Part shown: positions 1 through 5,042 of the stretch, piece after piece
How the letters are laid out: each line of letters begins with the position of its first letter
How positions within the stretch are numbered: position 1 is the stretch's first letter
DNA from: Microscillaceae bacterium
GTDB taxonomy: Bacteria > Bacteroidota > Bacteroidia > Cytophagales > Microscillaceae
Assembly (NCBI GenBank): GCA_003483885.1
Contig: DMXI01000041.1
Coordinates: 1-5,042 of the forward strand
DNA: 5,042 nucleotides
Reading direction: 5' to 3'
Made by a program: the position numbers and the translations under genes
The notes under the pieces: model-generated
Told to the model about the DNA's origin: nothing
The model's input: only the letters and a program-made list of their open reading frames with translations
The model's database searches: none

Positions 1-239
1 TCTTTGCTTATAGTACATTTGGTCTCTTAAATCTCTCCCCCCTTTGGGAATTTTTTTGAAAAAACATCAGATTATTATTAAGATTCTGGTAGCCAGTGTG
101 TTATGGTATTTGTTTTTATGAAATACGATTTAATAAATACCAACTAATTATTTATCTAGCTATCAATACGAGTTCTTGTAGTGATCAATGATTTTCTGAT
201 TTATCTTTGAGCATATTTACAATAGTTACTATCCAGTAG
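1..239. other. AT-rich non-coding leader region
   Basis: No convincing coding frame is seen here: all frames are broken by stops and none shows a recognisable motif. Position 36-49 can form a weak four-pair hairpin (TCCC/GGGA) followed by seven T at 51-57, which could be the end of an upstream plus-strand transcript but is too short to call. A small CTGG-tag-CCAG hairpin lies at 86-96. The right end contains the promoter candidate listed separately. The 3' end of a gene lying left of the window cannot be excluded. Confidence 0.5.
176..209 (+). promoter_or_regulatory. Candidate Bacteroidota-type promoter for the 240-1643 gene
   Basis: A perfect TAnnTTTG box (TATCTTTG, 202-209) is preceded by TTG at 176-178 with 23 bases between them. 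This falls within the spacing known for the -33 TTG / -7 TAnnTTTG promoters used by the Bacteroidota primary sigma factor. Transcription would begin a few bases after 209, giving a short untranslated leader of roughly 25 bases before the ATG at 240. The spacing is at the long end of the known range and no transcript data exist here, so this is inference from pattern and position. Confidence 0.5.
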
Positions 240-1643
240 ATGCTTATGGAATTCAAAGACTTTTATGACCGATATAACAACGAAGACATTACCACCATTA
301 CCGAGGTAGTCAAAGAAGCTTTCAGTGAACCGCTCTCGAAAGCCATTTATGAAGAATATGACGTAGCTGAGGTAGCGCTAGAGTTTTTGGGCCATCACGA
401 AAGTGCTAAAAAGTACCAGGAAATAGAGGATTTTTATCAACTATTGATGGAACATAACCAAGAACTTTTTCTGGAGAATAAGGAGTACTACATAGAAGTA
501 TTGATGAAGTACCATTGTGCTCAAGGAAACCGTGAGAAGGTACTCGGTTATTTGCAAGATTTACTGAGTTTTGGATACCAAAATTACGATATTTTGTTAC
601 TCATTATCTACTATGCATTATTTTATGGCTATATCGAGCAGGTAGATGAATTGATTGAGCATTTGTATGATAAGATAAAAAACGACGAGGAATTGATAGA
701 GGGAGCCACCATCGATTTTACCTTGTTTAAGTTCAGCATCGAGCTGGAAAAACTATACCACGCCCAAGCAAAATCATCTGATACATTAAATTGGGAGCCT
801 TTTCGAGAAAAAATGGCCAGTTATGATTTTGAGCTGATAGAGGCGTTTCGACAAGCCATAGAGCAAGGGTTGCTCTATACAGGTGACAACGTTCAGGAAG
901 ATTTTTTAAGCACTTTTCCCGAAAACAAACAAGCAATTTTAGGAGCACTTCAGCTTGTGTTTATGAAGTACATTCACCAACAAGGCTGTTCATTTGTGGT
1001 AAGCGCCATGATCTGGAATGCGCTACTGAAATACTGGGTAGAGAATGAAGCAAACGACTGGGAAAGCTTTTTTCAGTTTGAAGAGGACAGATTTACCGAC
1101 TTTTTGCGGGATCAGGGAGGGGTAATGATCGATTATCGACACATGATTGCCAACATACTGTGGGGAAGTGCCTACGTGGTGGAGTTTTTACACCATACCC
1201 AACTATTTGACGAGGCGCTGTACCAAACCCAAATGCAGACCATAAATACTGTAAAGTCCTCATTTAAAGAAGCTTATAATATAGATTTATGGCAATACAA
1301 CTTTGTGCTGAACTGGACGGCACCTAATGATGCATTGGCTACTGCTCAGGAAGAAGACAAAAAACTATTTGCCGGTTCTTTTGAACTTACTGGGGAGGAT
1401 CAAAATGAAGTACTGTTTGGCAAACCACAAGATTTTTTACCCAAGCCATCGGATATCTGGGGAGATGGAGGAATGAATTTACCCCCGATTGCTCCTTCCA
1501 AGCCCAAAGTTGAAAGACGATCACATAATTATAAGAGGAATGAGCGGGTAACAGTTCGCTATCAGGATGGTACCATAAAAGAAAAGGTAAAATTCAAAAC
1601 CATTCAAGACGATTTTGAATTGGGTGCGTGTGAGGTGGTTTGA
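240..1643 (+). CDS. Uncharacterised 467-residue helical protein with basic C-terminal tail
   Basis: I do not recognise the family. Residues 1 to about 390 are rich in Leu, Glu, Tyr, Phe and Trp and read as successive amphipathic helices, with TPR-like character near residues 60-145 (for example YYIEVLMKYHCAQGNREKVL), but no repeat consensus is clear. No signal peptide or clear membrane segment is seen, so a cytoplasmic location is likely. Residues 394-426 form a Pro/Gly-rich linker. The last 41 residues are basic and contain RNERVTVRYQDGT, then FKTIQDDFELGACEVV, which looks like a small beta-rich module. The RNE start faintly recalls the RND of SEC-C motifs, but the metal-binding cysteines are missing and only Cys464 is present. 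A TAG stop at 237-239 directly precedes the ATG at 240; the ATG at 246 is an alternative start. No Shine-Dalgarno is seen. The gene is probably monocistronic, from the promoter at 176-209, and is convergent with menF. Confidence 0.85.
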   Translation: MLMEFKDFYDRYNNEDITTITEVVKEAFSEPLSKAIYEEYDVAEVALEFLGHHESAKKYQEIEDFYQLLMEHNQELFLENKEYYIEVLMKYHCAQGNREKVLGYLQDLLSFGYQNYDILLLIIYYALFYGYIEQVDELIEHLYDKIKNDEELIEGATIDFTLFKFSIELEKLYHAQAKSSDTLNWEPFREKMASYDFELIEAFRQAIEQGLLYTGDNVQEDFLSTFPENKQAILGALQLVFMKYIHQQGCSFVVSAMIWNALLKYWVENEANDWESFFQFEEDRFTDFLRDQGGVMIDYRHMIANILWGSAYVVEFLHHTQLFDEALYQTQMQTINTVKSSFKEAYNIDLWQYNFVLNWTAPNDALATAQEEDKKLFAGSFELTGEDQNEVLFGKPQDFLPKPSDIWGDGGMNLPPIAPSKPKVERRSHNYKRNERVTVRYQDGTIKEKVKFKTIQDDFELGACEVV

Positions 1644-1671
1644 TGCGGTAAAGATGATTTTTTTATAATTC

Positions 1672-1715
1672 TGACCGTTGTTGATGTTTAAGTGAAGCGT
1701 TATCAATAACGGTCA
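1672..1715. repeat. 14-bp inverted repeat (strong hairpin) downstream of the unknown gene
   Basis: TGACCGTTGTTGAT (1672-1685) pairs with ATCAATAACGGTCA (1702-1715) over 14 positions. Thirteen are Watson-Crick and one is G-T (1680/1707); the loop is 16 bases. It starts 28 bases after the stop codon at 1643. Seven T precede it (1658-1664) and the A run 1715-1721 follows it, the reverse of a plus-strand intrinsic terminator. Read on the minus strand it is also not followed by T. It may mark the end of converging transcripts, protect a 3' end, or be a protein-binding site; the function is open. Confidence 0.75.
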
Positions 1716-1743
1716 AAAAAAGTACAAGAGGTTTTATAATTAG

Positions 1744-1855
1744 TTAAGCGCAACGGAGCAAATTTAGGCAAGTTGGACTACAGCCACGGCGTTTTGGTTA
1801 CTTTTGAGCTGTAGCAAATTGTAAATCCCGACGTGTCGGGGAAGTAACGGCTTAA
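1744..1855. repeat. Block of nested and crossing inverted repeats; possible dispersed repeat or structured RNA
   Basis: Four complementary pairs are visible: TTAAGC (1744-1749) with GCTTAA (1850-1855); CTACAGC (1778-1784) with GCTGTAG (1808-1814); GTTACTT (1797-1803) with AAGTAAC (1842-1848); and CCCGAC (1827-1832) with GTCGGG (1835-1840). The second and third pairs cross, so as RNA they would form a pseudoknot or two alternative folds. AGCAAATT also occurs twice (1757-1764 and 1813-1820). No reading frame explains this. A small non-autonomous repeat element and a structured non-coding RNA are both possible. The pairings are seen directly; any function is inference. Confidence 0.5.
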
Positions 1856-1959
1856 TAAAACTAAGGACTTTAACTTTCCTAAGAACCATAAAATCCAACA
1901 TTTTTAGTGAGCTATAAAAAGCGTGGAGAAGAAATGAAATAATTTTGAATAGCTTATTT

Positions 1960-3195
1960 TTATTCAGCCCCTAAAACTGACAGCATCGTCTGACTCTTGA
2001 TCTCAGTTTCTTGCCACTCCTTTTCAGGCATAGAATCTTCGGTAATACCAGCACCCGCGTATAAAATGGCCTGGTTGTTTATAATTTGCATACAACGCAG
2101 ATTCACAAAAATATGGCTTGCCTCTTCAATGTTGACTGGCCCAATAAAACCACTATAAAAATCGCGATTATAGCGCTCATTTTGGAGGATGAAATCCATG
2201 GAGGCTTCCTTGGGCATACCACAAACTGCCGAAGTAGGGTGGAGGAGGTCCAACATCACAGTGCCCAACTCGGGAAAATTGACATCTTGCATATCTACCC
2301 GAAATCTGGTACACAGGTGTACTAGATTTCCAGCAATTACCGTTTTAGGGCCTTCTTCTTCAAATTCCCGCAGTCGAATTTTCTTGAAACAATTGATAAT
2401 GTAACGGCTTACCATCGCTTGTTCCTCAATTTCTTTTTGCATCCAGGCCGTATGGCTCAGTGGAAGGTCGGGATTGTATTGTTGAGTGCCTGCCAGGGCA
2501 ATGGTGCGAAAGTGCTGTTGATCGTCGGTGCTAATGAGGGTTTCGGGAGTAGCACCCATCCAGGTGCCTACCTGAGGAATATACACCAAATAAGTAAGCG
2601 CATTGGCGTAAGTTTCGCATAGCTTCATAAAAGTTTGCACATGGTCAAAATCATTGGGCAAATCTACGGCCTTGGCGCGGGAAAGTACCACTTTTTTGAA
2701 AGCCCCACTTTTGATGGCGTTGACTCCCTCTTGTACCAGTTGGGTGTAATCTGCCTCCGTAGCCAAGTGTAAATCATTGGCCGAAGTATTAGGAGGGGTA
2801 GTGTTGGGCAAAACATTTTCTAAAGCCTGTTCAAAGGTATCCAAAAAACGCCGCTGGTATTGCAAAATTTGTTCGTCGAGCTGCTGAGGAGGAGTGAGGT
2901 ATTGGATATTATCCAGCGCGGTAGAGAAGTAGATGTCCGCATTTAAAAAATAGGTTTCTTTCAGGTCTGGATTAAGAAAACGGCTCAGCGCAAATCCAGG
3001 GCGACTCTCTTCCAAGTCTATTTTCATTTGGTGAGCCTGCCCGCTGAGGTCAATCACTACGTTTTTGATATCATCTTGTGGCAAGCGCCAAATAGCAATG
3101 GGTAAATCGTGGGCCAATGCTGCCTGAAAAAAACTTTGAAACTGCTTTAAATCAGTGGCGGTTTTCAGAGTTTGATTAAATGCCTTTCTTCTCAT
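1960..3195 (-). CDS. menF: Isochorismate synthase (menaquinone biosynthesis)
   Basis: This enzyme converts chorismate to isochorismate with Mg2+, the first committed step of menaquinone synthesis, in the cytoplasm. At 411 residues it has the usual length for MenF/EntC. The N-terminal ~150 residues are divergent, as normal, and the C-terminal ~260 form the chorismate-binding domain. Visible signatures are FKKVVLSR with the probable catalytic-base Lys168, GATPETL with Glu218 (general-acid position), ALAGTQ (233-238), KEIEEQAMV with Glu258, HPTSAVCGMPK (319-329), RYNRDFYSGFIG (341-352), NLRCMQ, and AGAGITEDSMPEKEWQETE with metal-ligand-type acidic residues near 393-398. The ATG at 3195 is the first ATG after an upstream in-frame stop; there is no Shine-Dalgarno. 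It lies 36 bp downstream of menI on the same strand, probably co-transcribed. That neighbour favours menaquinone over a siderophore (EntC) role. Anthranilate and aminodeoxychorismate synthases are less likely, given the Lys before VVLSR. Residue roles come from the family. Confidence 0.92.
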   Translation of the reverse strand: MRRKAFNQTLKTATDLKQFQSFFQAALAHDLPIAIWRLPQDDIKNVVIDLSGQAHQMKIDLEESRPGFALSRFLNPDLKETYFLNADIYFSTALDNIQYLTPPQQLDEQILQYQRRFLDTFEQALENVLPNTTPPNTSANDLHLATEADYTQLVQEGVNAIKSGAFKKVVLSRAKAVDLPNDFDHVQTFMKLCETYANALTYLVYIPQVGTWMGATPETLISTDDQQHFRTIALAGTQQYNPDLPLSHTAWMQKEIEEQAMVSRYIINCFKKIRLREFEEEGPKTVIAGNLVHLCTRFRVDMQDVNFPELGTVMLDLLHPTSAVCGMPKEASMDFILQNERYNRDFYSGFIGPVNIEEASHIFVNLRCMQIINNQAILYAGAGITEDSMPEKEWQETEIKSQTMLSVLGAE

Positions 3196-3231
3196 ATATG
3201 CTAGTAACGAAATGTATTTTTACCTGATTAA

Positions 3232-3666
3232 TTACTTACTCTCGGGTTTTTTAATCTCCCGAACTGCCATGGTAATGCGACTGGTGCATACCAATTTATC
3301 TTCTTCGTTGGTAATAGTAATTTGCCATACGTGGGTGCTGCGGCCAATGTGCAAAGGAGTCGCCTTGCCATATACATAACCACTACGCACGCCTCTAATA
3401 TGATTGGCGTTGATTTCCAGCCCTACACAAAAATATTTGCTGGTATCTACAGCCAAAGTAGCTCCGATGCTTCCCAAGGTTTCGGCCAATACCACTGACG
3501 CGCCCCCGTGTAAGAGCCCCAAAGGTTGATGGGTGCGTTTGTCTACGGGCATTTTGCCACAAATATAATCTTTGCCTACCTCGGTAATCTCAATGCCTAC
3601 ATGACCTACCATGTGGTTTTTACTACCTTGGTTCAATATTTCGGGAGTAACATCAGTATTTAGCAT
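3232..3666 (-). CDS. menI: 1,4-dihydroxy-2-naphthoyl-CoA thioesterase, hotdog fold
   Basis: This protein hydrolyses DHNA-CoA to 1,4-dihydroxy-2-naphthoate and CoA, the step before prenylation by MenA in menaquinone synthesis. The 144-residue length is typical of single-domain hotdog thioesterases, which act as oligomers in the cytoplasm. It closely resembles E. coli MenI (YdiI) as I remember it: MPVDKRTHQPLGLLHGGASV (39-58) followed by VLAE, VGLEINANHIR (81-91), PLHIGRSTHVWQI (104-116) and CTSRITMAV. The expected catalytic-site residues are present: Gln47, His53, Glu62 (nucleophile or base) and His89. The ATG at 3666 sits just upstream of the conserved region; no Shine-Dalgarno is seen. It is the first gene of a probable two-gene operon with menF, 36 bp downstream, which supports the menaquinone role over other PaaI-like thioesterase functions. 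It is divergent from the phosphatase gene across 172 bp of symmetric, AT-rich DNA. Confidence 0.9.
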   Translation of the reverse strand: MLNTDVTPEILNQGSKNHMVGHVGIEITEVGKDYICGKMPVDKRTHQPLGLLHGGASVVLAETLGSIGATLAVDTSKYFCVGLEINANHIRGVRSGYVYGKATPLHIGRSTHVWQITITNEEDKLVCTSRITMAVREIKKPESK

Positions 3667-3693
3667 AAAAAATTGTAATCTTGTGATTTAGCA

Positions 3694-3744
3694 GCAAGAC
3701 ATCATCAGGTAACTATGGTTAACCTATTGTAAATGTTGTCTTGC
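3694..3744. repeat. Interrupted inverted repeat with an inner palindrome in the divergent promoter region
   Basis: GCAAGACA (3694-3701) is matched by its exact complement TGTCTTGC (3737-3744). Between them AGGTAAC (3707-3713) faces GTTAACCT (3718-3725), complementary apart from one extra A, and GGTTAACC (3717-3724) is a perfect eight-base palindrome. It begins 28 bases upstream of the menI start and ends 95 bases before the phosphatase start, so it could be an operator for either gene or a hairpin in the menI leader. No known regulator consensus is recognised. Confidence 0.5.
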
Positions 3745-3762
3745 GACTTTTCCAAATGTTGT
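3731..3762 (+). repeat. Direct repeat AAATGTTGT x2
   Basis: AAATGTTGT occurs at 3731-3739 and again at 3754-3762, 23 bases apart start to start, about two helical turns. A related CCAAATG motif occurs at 3752-3758 and 3771-3777. Tandem half-sites spaced by whole turns are typical of regulator binding sites, but the sequence is AT-rich and chance is possible. Confidence 0.3.
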
Positions 3763-3801
3763 TTTTTAGCCCAAATGGCGATTTTTAAACATCATGAAAA
3801 A

Positions 3802-3815
3802 ACAGAATGTTCTGT
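3802..3815. promoter_or_regulatory. Candidate operator palindrome ahead of the phosphatase gene
   Basis: ACAGAA (3802-3807) and TTCTGT (3810-3815) form a perfect six-base inverted repeat around a TG centre, ending 23 bases before the TTG start at 3839. The position suits an operator or a small leader hairpin. It overlaps a seven-codon open frame (MKKQNVL, ATG at 3794, stop at 3815-3817). I cannot assign it to a known regulator. Confidence 0.35.
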
Positions 3816-3838
3816 AAGGACGATAAAATTAAACAAAT

Positions 3839-4465
3839 TTGAAAACAAAAAAAATATACTTAGTAAGACACGGACAAACCGAATACAACCTCCATGGTAT
3901 AGTGCAAGGTAGTGGAGTAGATTCAGACTTAAATGCGACCGGACAACGTCAGGCGGAGCTTTTTTTTGATATGTACCAGTCGGTAAATTTTGACAAAGTA
4001 TACACTTCCCGGCTTAAACGCAGCATTCAGTCAGTGCAAAAATTTATTGATAAAGGCATTCCGGTAGAGCATTACGAAGGGCTTAATGAGATAGATTGGG
4101 GTACCCGTGAAGGCAAAAAAATCTCGGAAGAAGATGACGCTTATTACCACGAATTGGTACGTCGCTGGGGCGAAGGTGAAATAGAAACCCCTATAGAGGG
4201 TGGTGAAAGCCCAGTAATGGTGCAAAACCGTCAAAAACCAGTGTTGGATAAAATCCTATCGAGAGAAGATGAAAAAACGATCCTCATCTGTATGCACGGT
4301 CGGGCTATGCGCATATTTTTATCGCTCATGCTCAATTACCCTCTGAAGGAAATGGATAAATTTAGCCATACCAACCTTTGCTTGTATGAGTTGACCTATA
4401 CCGGGAGTATGTTTACCGTAGACCGTTTTTGTGATACGACTCACTTGAAAGAAATGGAGGTATAA
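3839..4465 (+). CDS. Histidine phosphatase family protein (phosphoglycerate-mutase-like)
   Basis: This is a 208-residue clade-1 histidine phosphatase, a cytoplasmic phosphomonoesterase or mutase acting through a phosphohistidine. LVRHGQTEYN (8-17) carries the RHG signature with nucleophile His11. SRLKRS (57-62) carries the second phosphate-binding Arg. LNEIDWG (82-88) carries the acid-base Glu84. CMHGRAMR (151-158) carries the second His153. The length fits GpmB/CobC-type phosphatases rather than the longer glycolytic dPGM (about 230-250 residues), so glycolytic mutase activity is doubtful and the substrate is unknown. The start must be TTG at 3839: in-frame stops lie at 3815, 3824 and 3830, and the next ATG (residue 45) would remove the catalytic motif. 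No close Shine-Dalgarno is seen; AAGGA at 3816-3820 is too distant. The gene is divergent from menI and convergent with the regulator, whose stop lies two bases beyond its own TAA. Confidence 0.9.
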   Translation: MKTKKIYLVRHGQTEYNLHGIVQGSGVDSDLNATGQRQAELFFDMYQSVNFDKVYTSRLKRSIQSVQKFIDKGIPVEHYEGLNEIDWGTREGKKISEEDDAYYHELVRRWGEGEIETPIEGGESPVMVQNRQKPVLDKILSREDEKTILICMHGRAMRIFLSLMLNYPLKEMDKFSHTNLCLYELTYTGSMFTVDRFCDTTHLKEMEV

Positions 4466-4467
4466 AC

Positions 4468-5042
4468 CTACTTTGCTACCCTGGATTGCACCATTTGCTG
4501 GAAGCTTTCGCGGTAAGTTTTGCCAATGGGGATATACTGTTGCCGAATCTTTACCCGGTGTTTTTCTATCATCGTAATATGCTGGAAAGACACAATAAAT
4601 GATTTATGGATTTTGATAAATCGTTGATTAGGCAAGAGATCTATGACTTCTTTCATAGAGAAGAGCGATAGTACTTCCTGAGTTTCAGTCACAAACTTTA
4701 CGTAGTTTCCAGTGCTTTCTACATAGAGCAATTCGTTGAGGTAAATCTGGTGAATTTGGGTACCACTTTTGACCAAAATGGTTGTGTCATCGGCTTGGCT
4801 AATTGAGTTTGTAGGGGCCTCTTCTTTGGTTGAAGGGAGTTGTAGATAATGTTGGGCTTTGTTCACCGCTTTGAGAAAGTTTTCAAACTCGATGGGCTTG
4901 AGTAAATAATCTACTGTGTAAAAGTCGTACCCTTGCAAAGCATATTCGGGGTAGGCCGTAGTGAAAATGACGGCGGGCTGTTGCGTGATGGTTTTCAGCA
5001 ATTGTAAACCATTGACATCGGGCATGTTAATATCCAAAAAAA
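4468..5042 (-). CDS. LytTR-family response regulator, N-terminus beyond window
   Basis: This is the C-terminal ~191 residues of a two-component response regulator that binds DNA through a LytTR domain. The receiver is entered at its phosphorylation site: FLDINMPDVNG, with the acceptor Asp codon at 5034-5032. It continues through VIFTTAYPEYAL (switch Thr, codon near 4959) and DYLLKPIEF (conserved Lys, codon 4899-4897). A polar linker follows, then the LytTR domain at roughly 4782-4483, with LLYVESTGNYVKF, FIKIHKSFIV and YIPIGKTYRESF. About 53 residues are missing, judged from the usual Asp position, so the full protein should be near 240 residues. The frame stays open to the edge, and TTG at 5037 is an internal Leu, not a start. 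A membrane sensor kinase of the LytS/YpdA type is often adjacent and would lie to the right, unseen. The stop (TAG, complement of 4468-4470) is two bases from the phosphatase stop. Confidence 0.92.
   Translation of the reverse strand, partial: FLDINMPDVNGLQLLKTITQQPAVIFTTAYPEYALQGYDFYTVDYLLKPIEFENFLKAVNKAQHYLQLPSTKEEAPTNSISQADDTTILVKSGTQIHQIYLNELLYVESTGNYVKFVTETQEVLSLFSMKEVIDLLPNQRFIKIHKSFIVSFQHITMIEKHRVKIRQQYIPIGKTYRESFQQMVQSRVAK

Larger units (their letters stand above)
1644..1959. other. 316-base convergent intergenic region without a gene
   Basis: This lies between the 3' ends of the unknown gene and menF. I see no credible coding sequence. It contains a long hairpin (1672-1715), an AT-rich ten-base direct repeat (TTTTATAATT at 1661-1670 and 1732-1741), and a block of nested inverted repeats (about 1744-1855) that is richer in G and C than its surroundings. 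The stretch 1856-1959 is AT-rich with only weak symmetry. No classical intrinsic terminator, meaning a strong hairpin followed by a T run, was found for either converging gene. Confidence 0.7.

Noticed and set aside
14..21. TACATTTG as a -7 promoter box
   Set aside because: The box matches the pattern, but any partner -33 element would lie outside the window and the distance to the ATG at 240 is long.
36..57. Intrinsic terminator TCCC/GGGA plus seven T
   Set aside because: A four-pair stem is too weak to call on its own, and the upstream gene it would serve is not visible.
733..948. Minus-strand open frame inside the unknown plus-strand gene
   Set aside because: It lies wholly antisense to a well-supported coding frame and has no recognisable motif.
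1521..1706. Minus-strand open frame across the end of the unknown gene
   Set aside because: It overlaps the gene's conserved-looking tail and the hairpin, and its composition is that of antisense non-coding sequence.
1862..1880. AGGA/TCCT hairpin as a terminator for menF
   Set aside because: Only four pairs form, with a broken T tract on the minus strand; this is close to chance in AT-rich DNA.
2086..2622. Several plus-strand open frames inside menF
   Set aside because: All are antisense to the strongly supported chorismate-binding domain and show no protein features.
3753..3760. Minus-strand AACATTTG as a -7 box for menI
   Set aside because: It misses the first T of TAnnTTTG, and the nearest TTTG upstream is too close for normal spacing.
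4031..4234. Minus-strand open frame inside the phosphatase gene
   Set aside because: It is antisense to clear catalytic motifs, and its aromatic-rich translation is typical of a shadow frame.
5035..5037. TTG as the start of the response regulator
   Set aside because: It encodes the Leu directly before the phosphorylated Asp of the receiver, and the frame stays open to the window edge, so the true start is outside.

Overview
The window looks like ordinary chromosomal DNA from a member of the Bacteroidota, most like a marine Cytophagales-type organism. The evidence is the AT-rich intergenic DNA, the lack of Shine-Dalgarno sequences before the starts, one good TTG/TAnnTTTG-type promoter candidate, menaquinone genes and a LytTR response regulator. 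The genus cannot be proved from the sequence; a Microscilla-like relative is a guess. There are four complete genes and one cut by the right edge. No RNA gene, CRISPR array, integrase or transposase is visible.

Layout: 1-239 is AT-rich non-coding sequence ending in a promoter candidate (176-209). 240-1643 (+) encodes a 467-residue mostly helical protein I do not recognise, with a short basic tail of distinctive sequence. 1644-1959 is a 316-base gap between convergent genes. It holds a strong 14-bp inverted repeat and a block of nested, partly crossing inverted repeats. 3666-1960 (-) is a two-gene unit, menI (1,4-dihydroxy-2-naphthoyl-CoA thioesterase) then menF (isochorismate synthase), 36 bp apart. 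3667-3838 is a divergent promoter region rich in symmetric sequence. 3839-4465 (+) encodes a histidine-phosphatase (phosphoglycerate-mutase-like) protein that must start at TTG. Two bases after its stop comes the stop of a convergent LytTR response regulator (-), whose N-terminus lies beyond the right edge.

How the genes work together: menF commits chorismate to menaquinone synthesis, and menI hydrolyses DHNA-CoA just before prenylation, so the minus-strand pair supplies an early and a late step of the same respiratory quinone pathway. The other men genes are not here. The histidine phosphatase, the regulator and the unknown protein show no clear link to that pathway. I found no convincing new multi-gene system. 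The most interesting unexplained material is the structured block at 1744-1855, the oddly oriented hairpin at 1672-1715, the palindromes between menI and the phosphatase, and the unknown protein at 240-1643.
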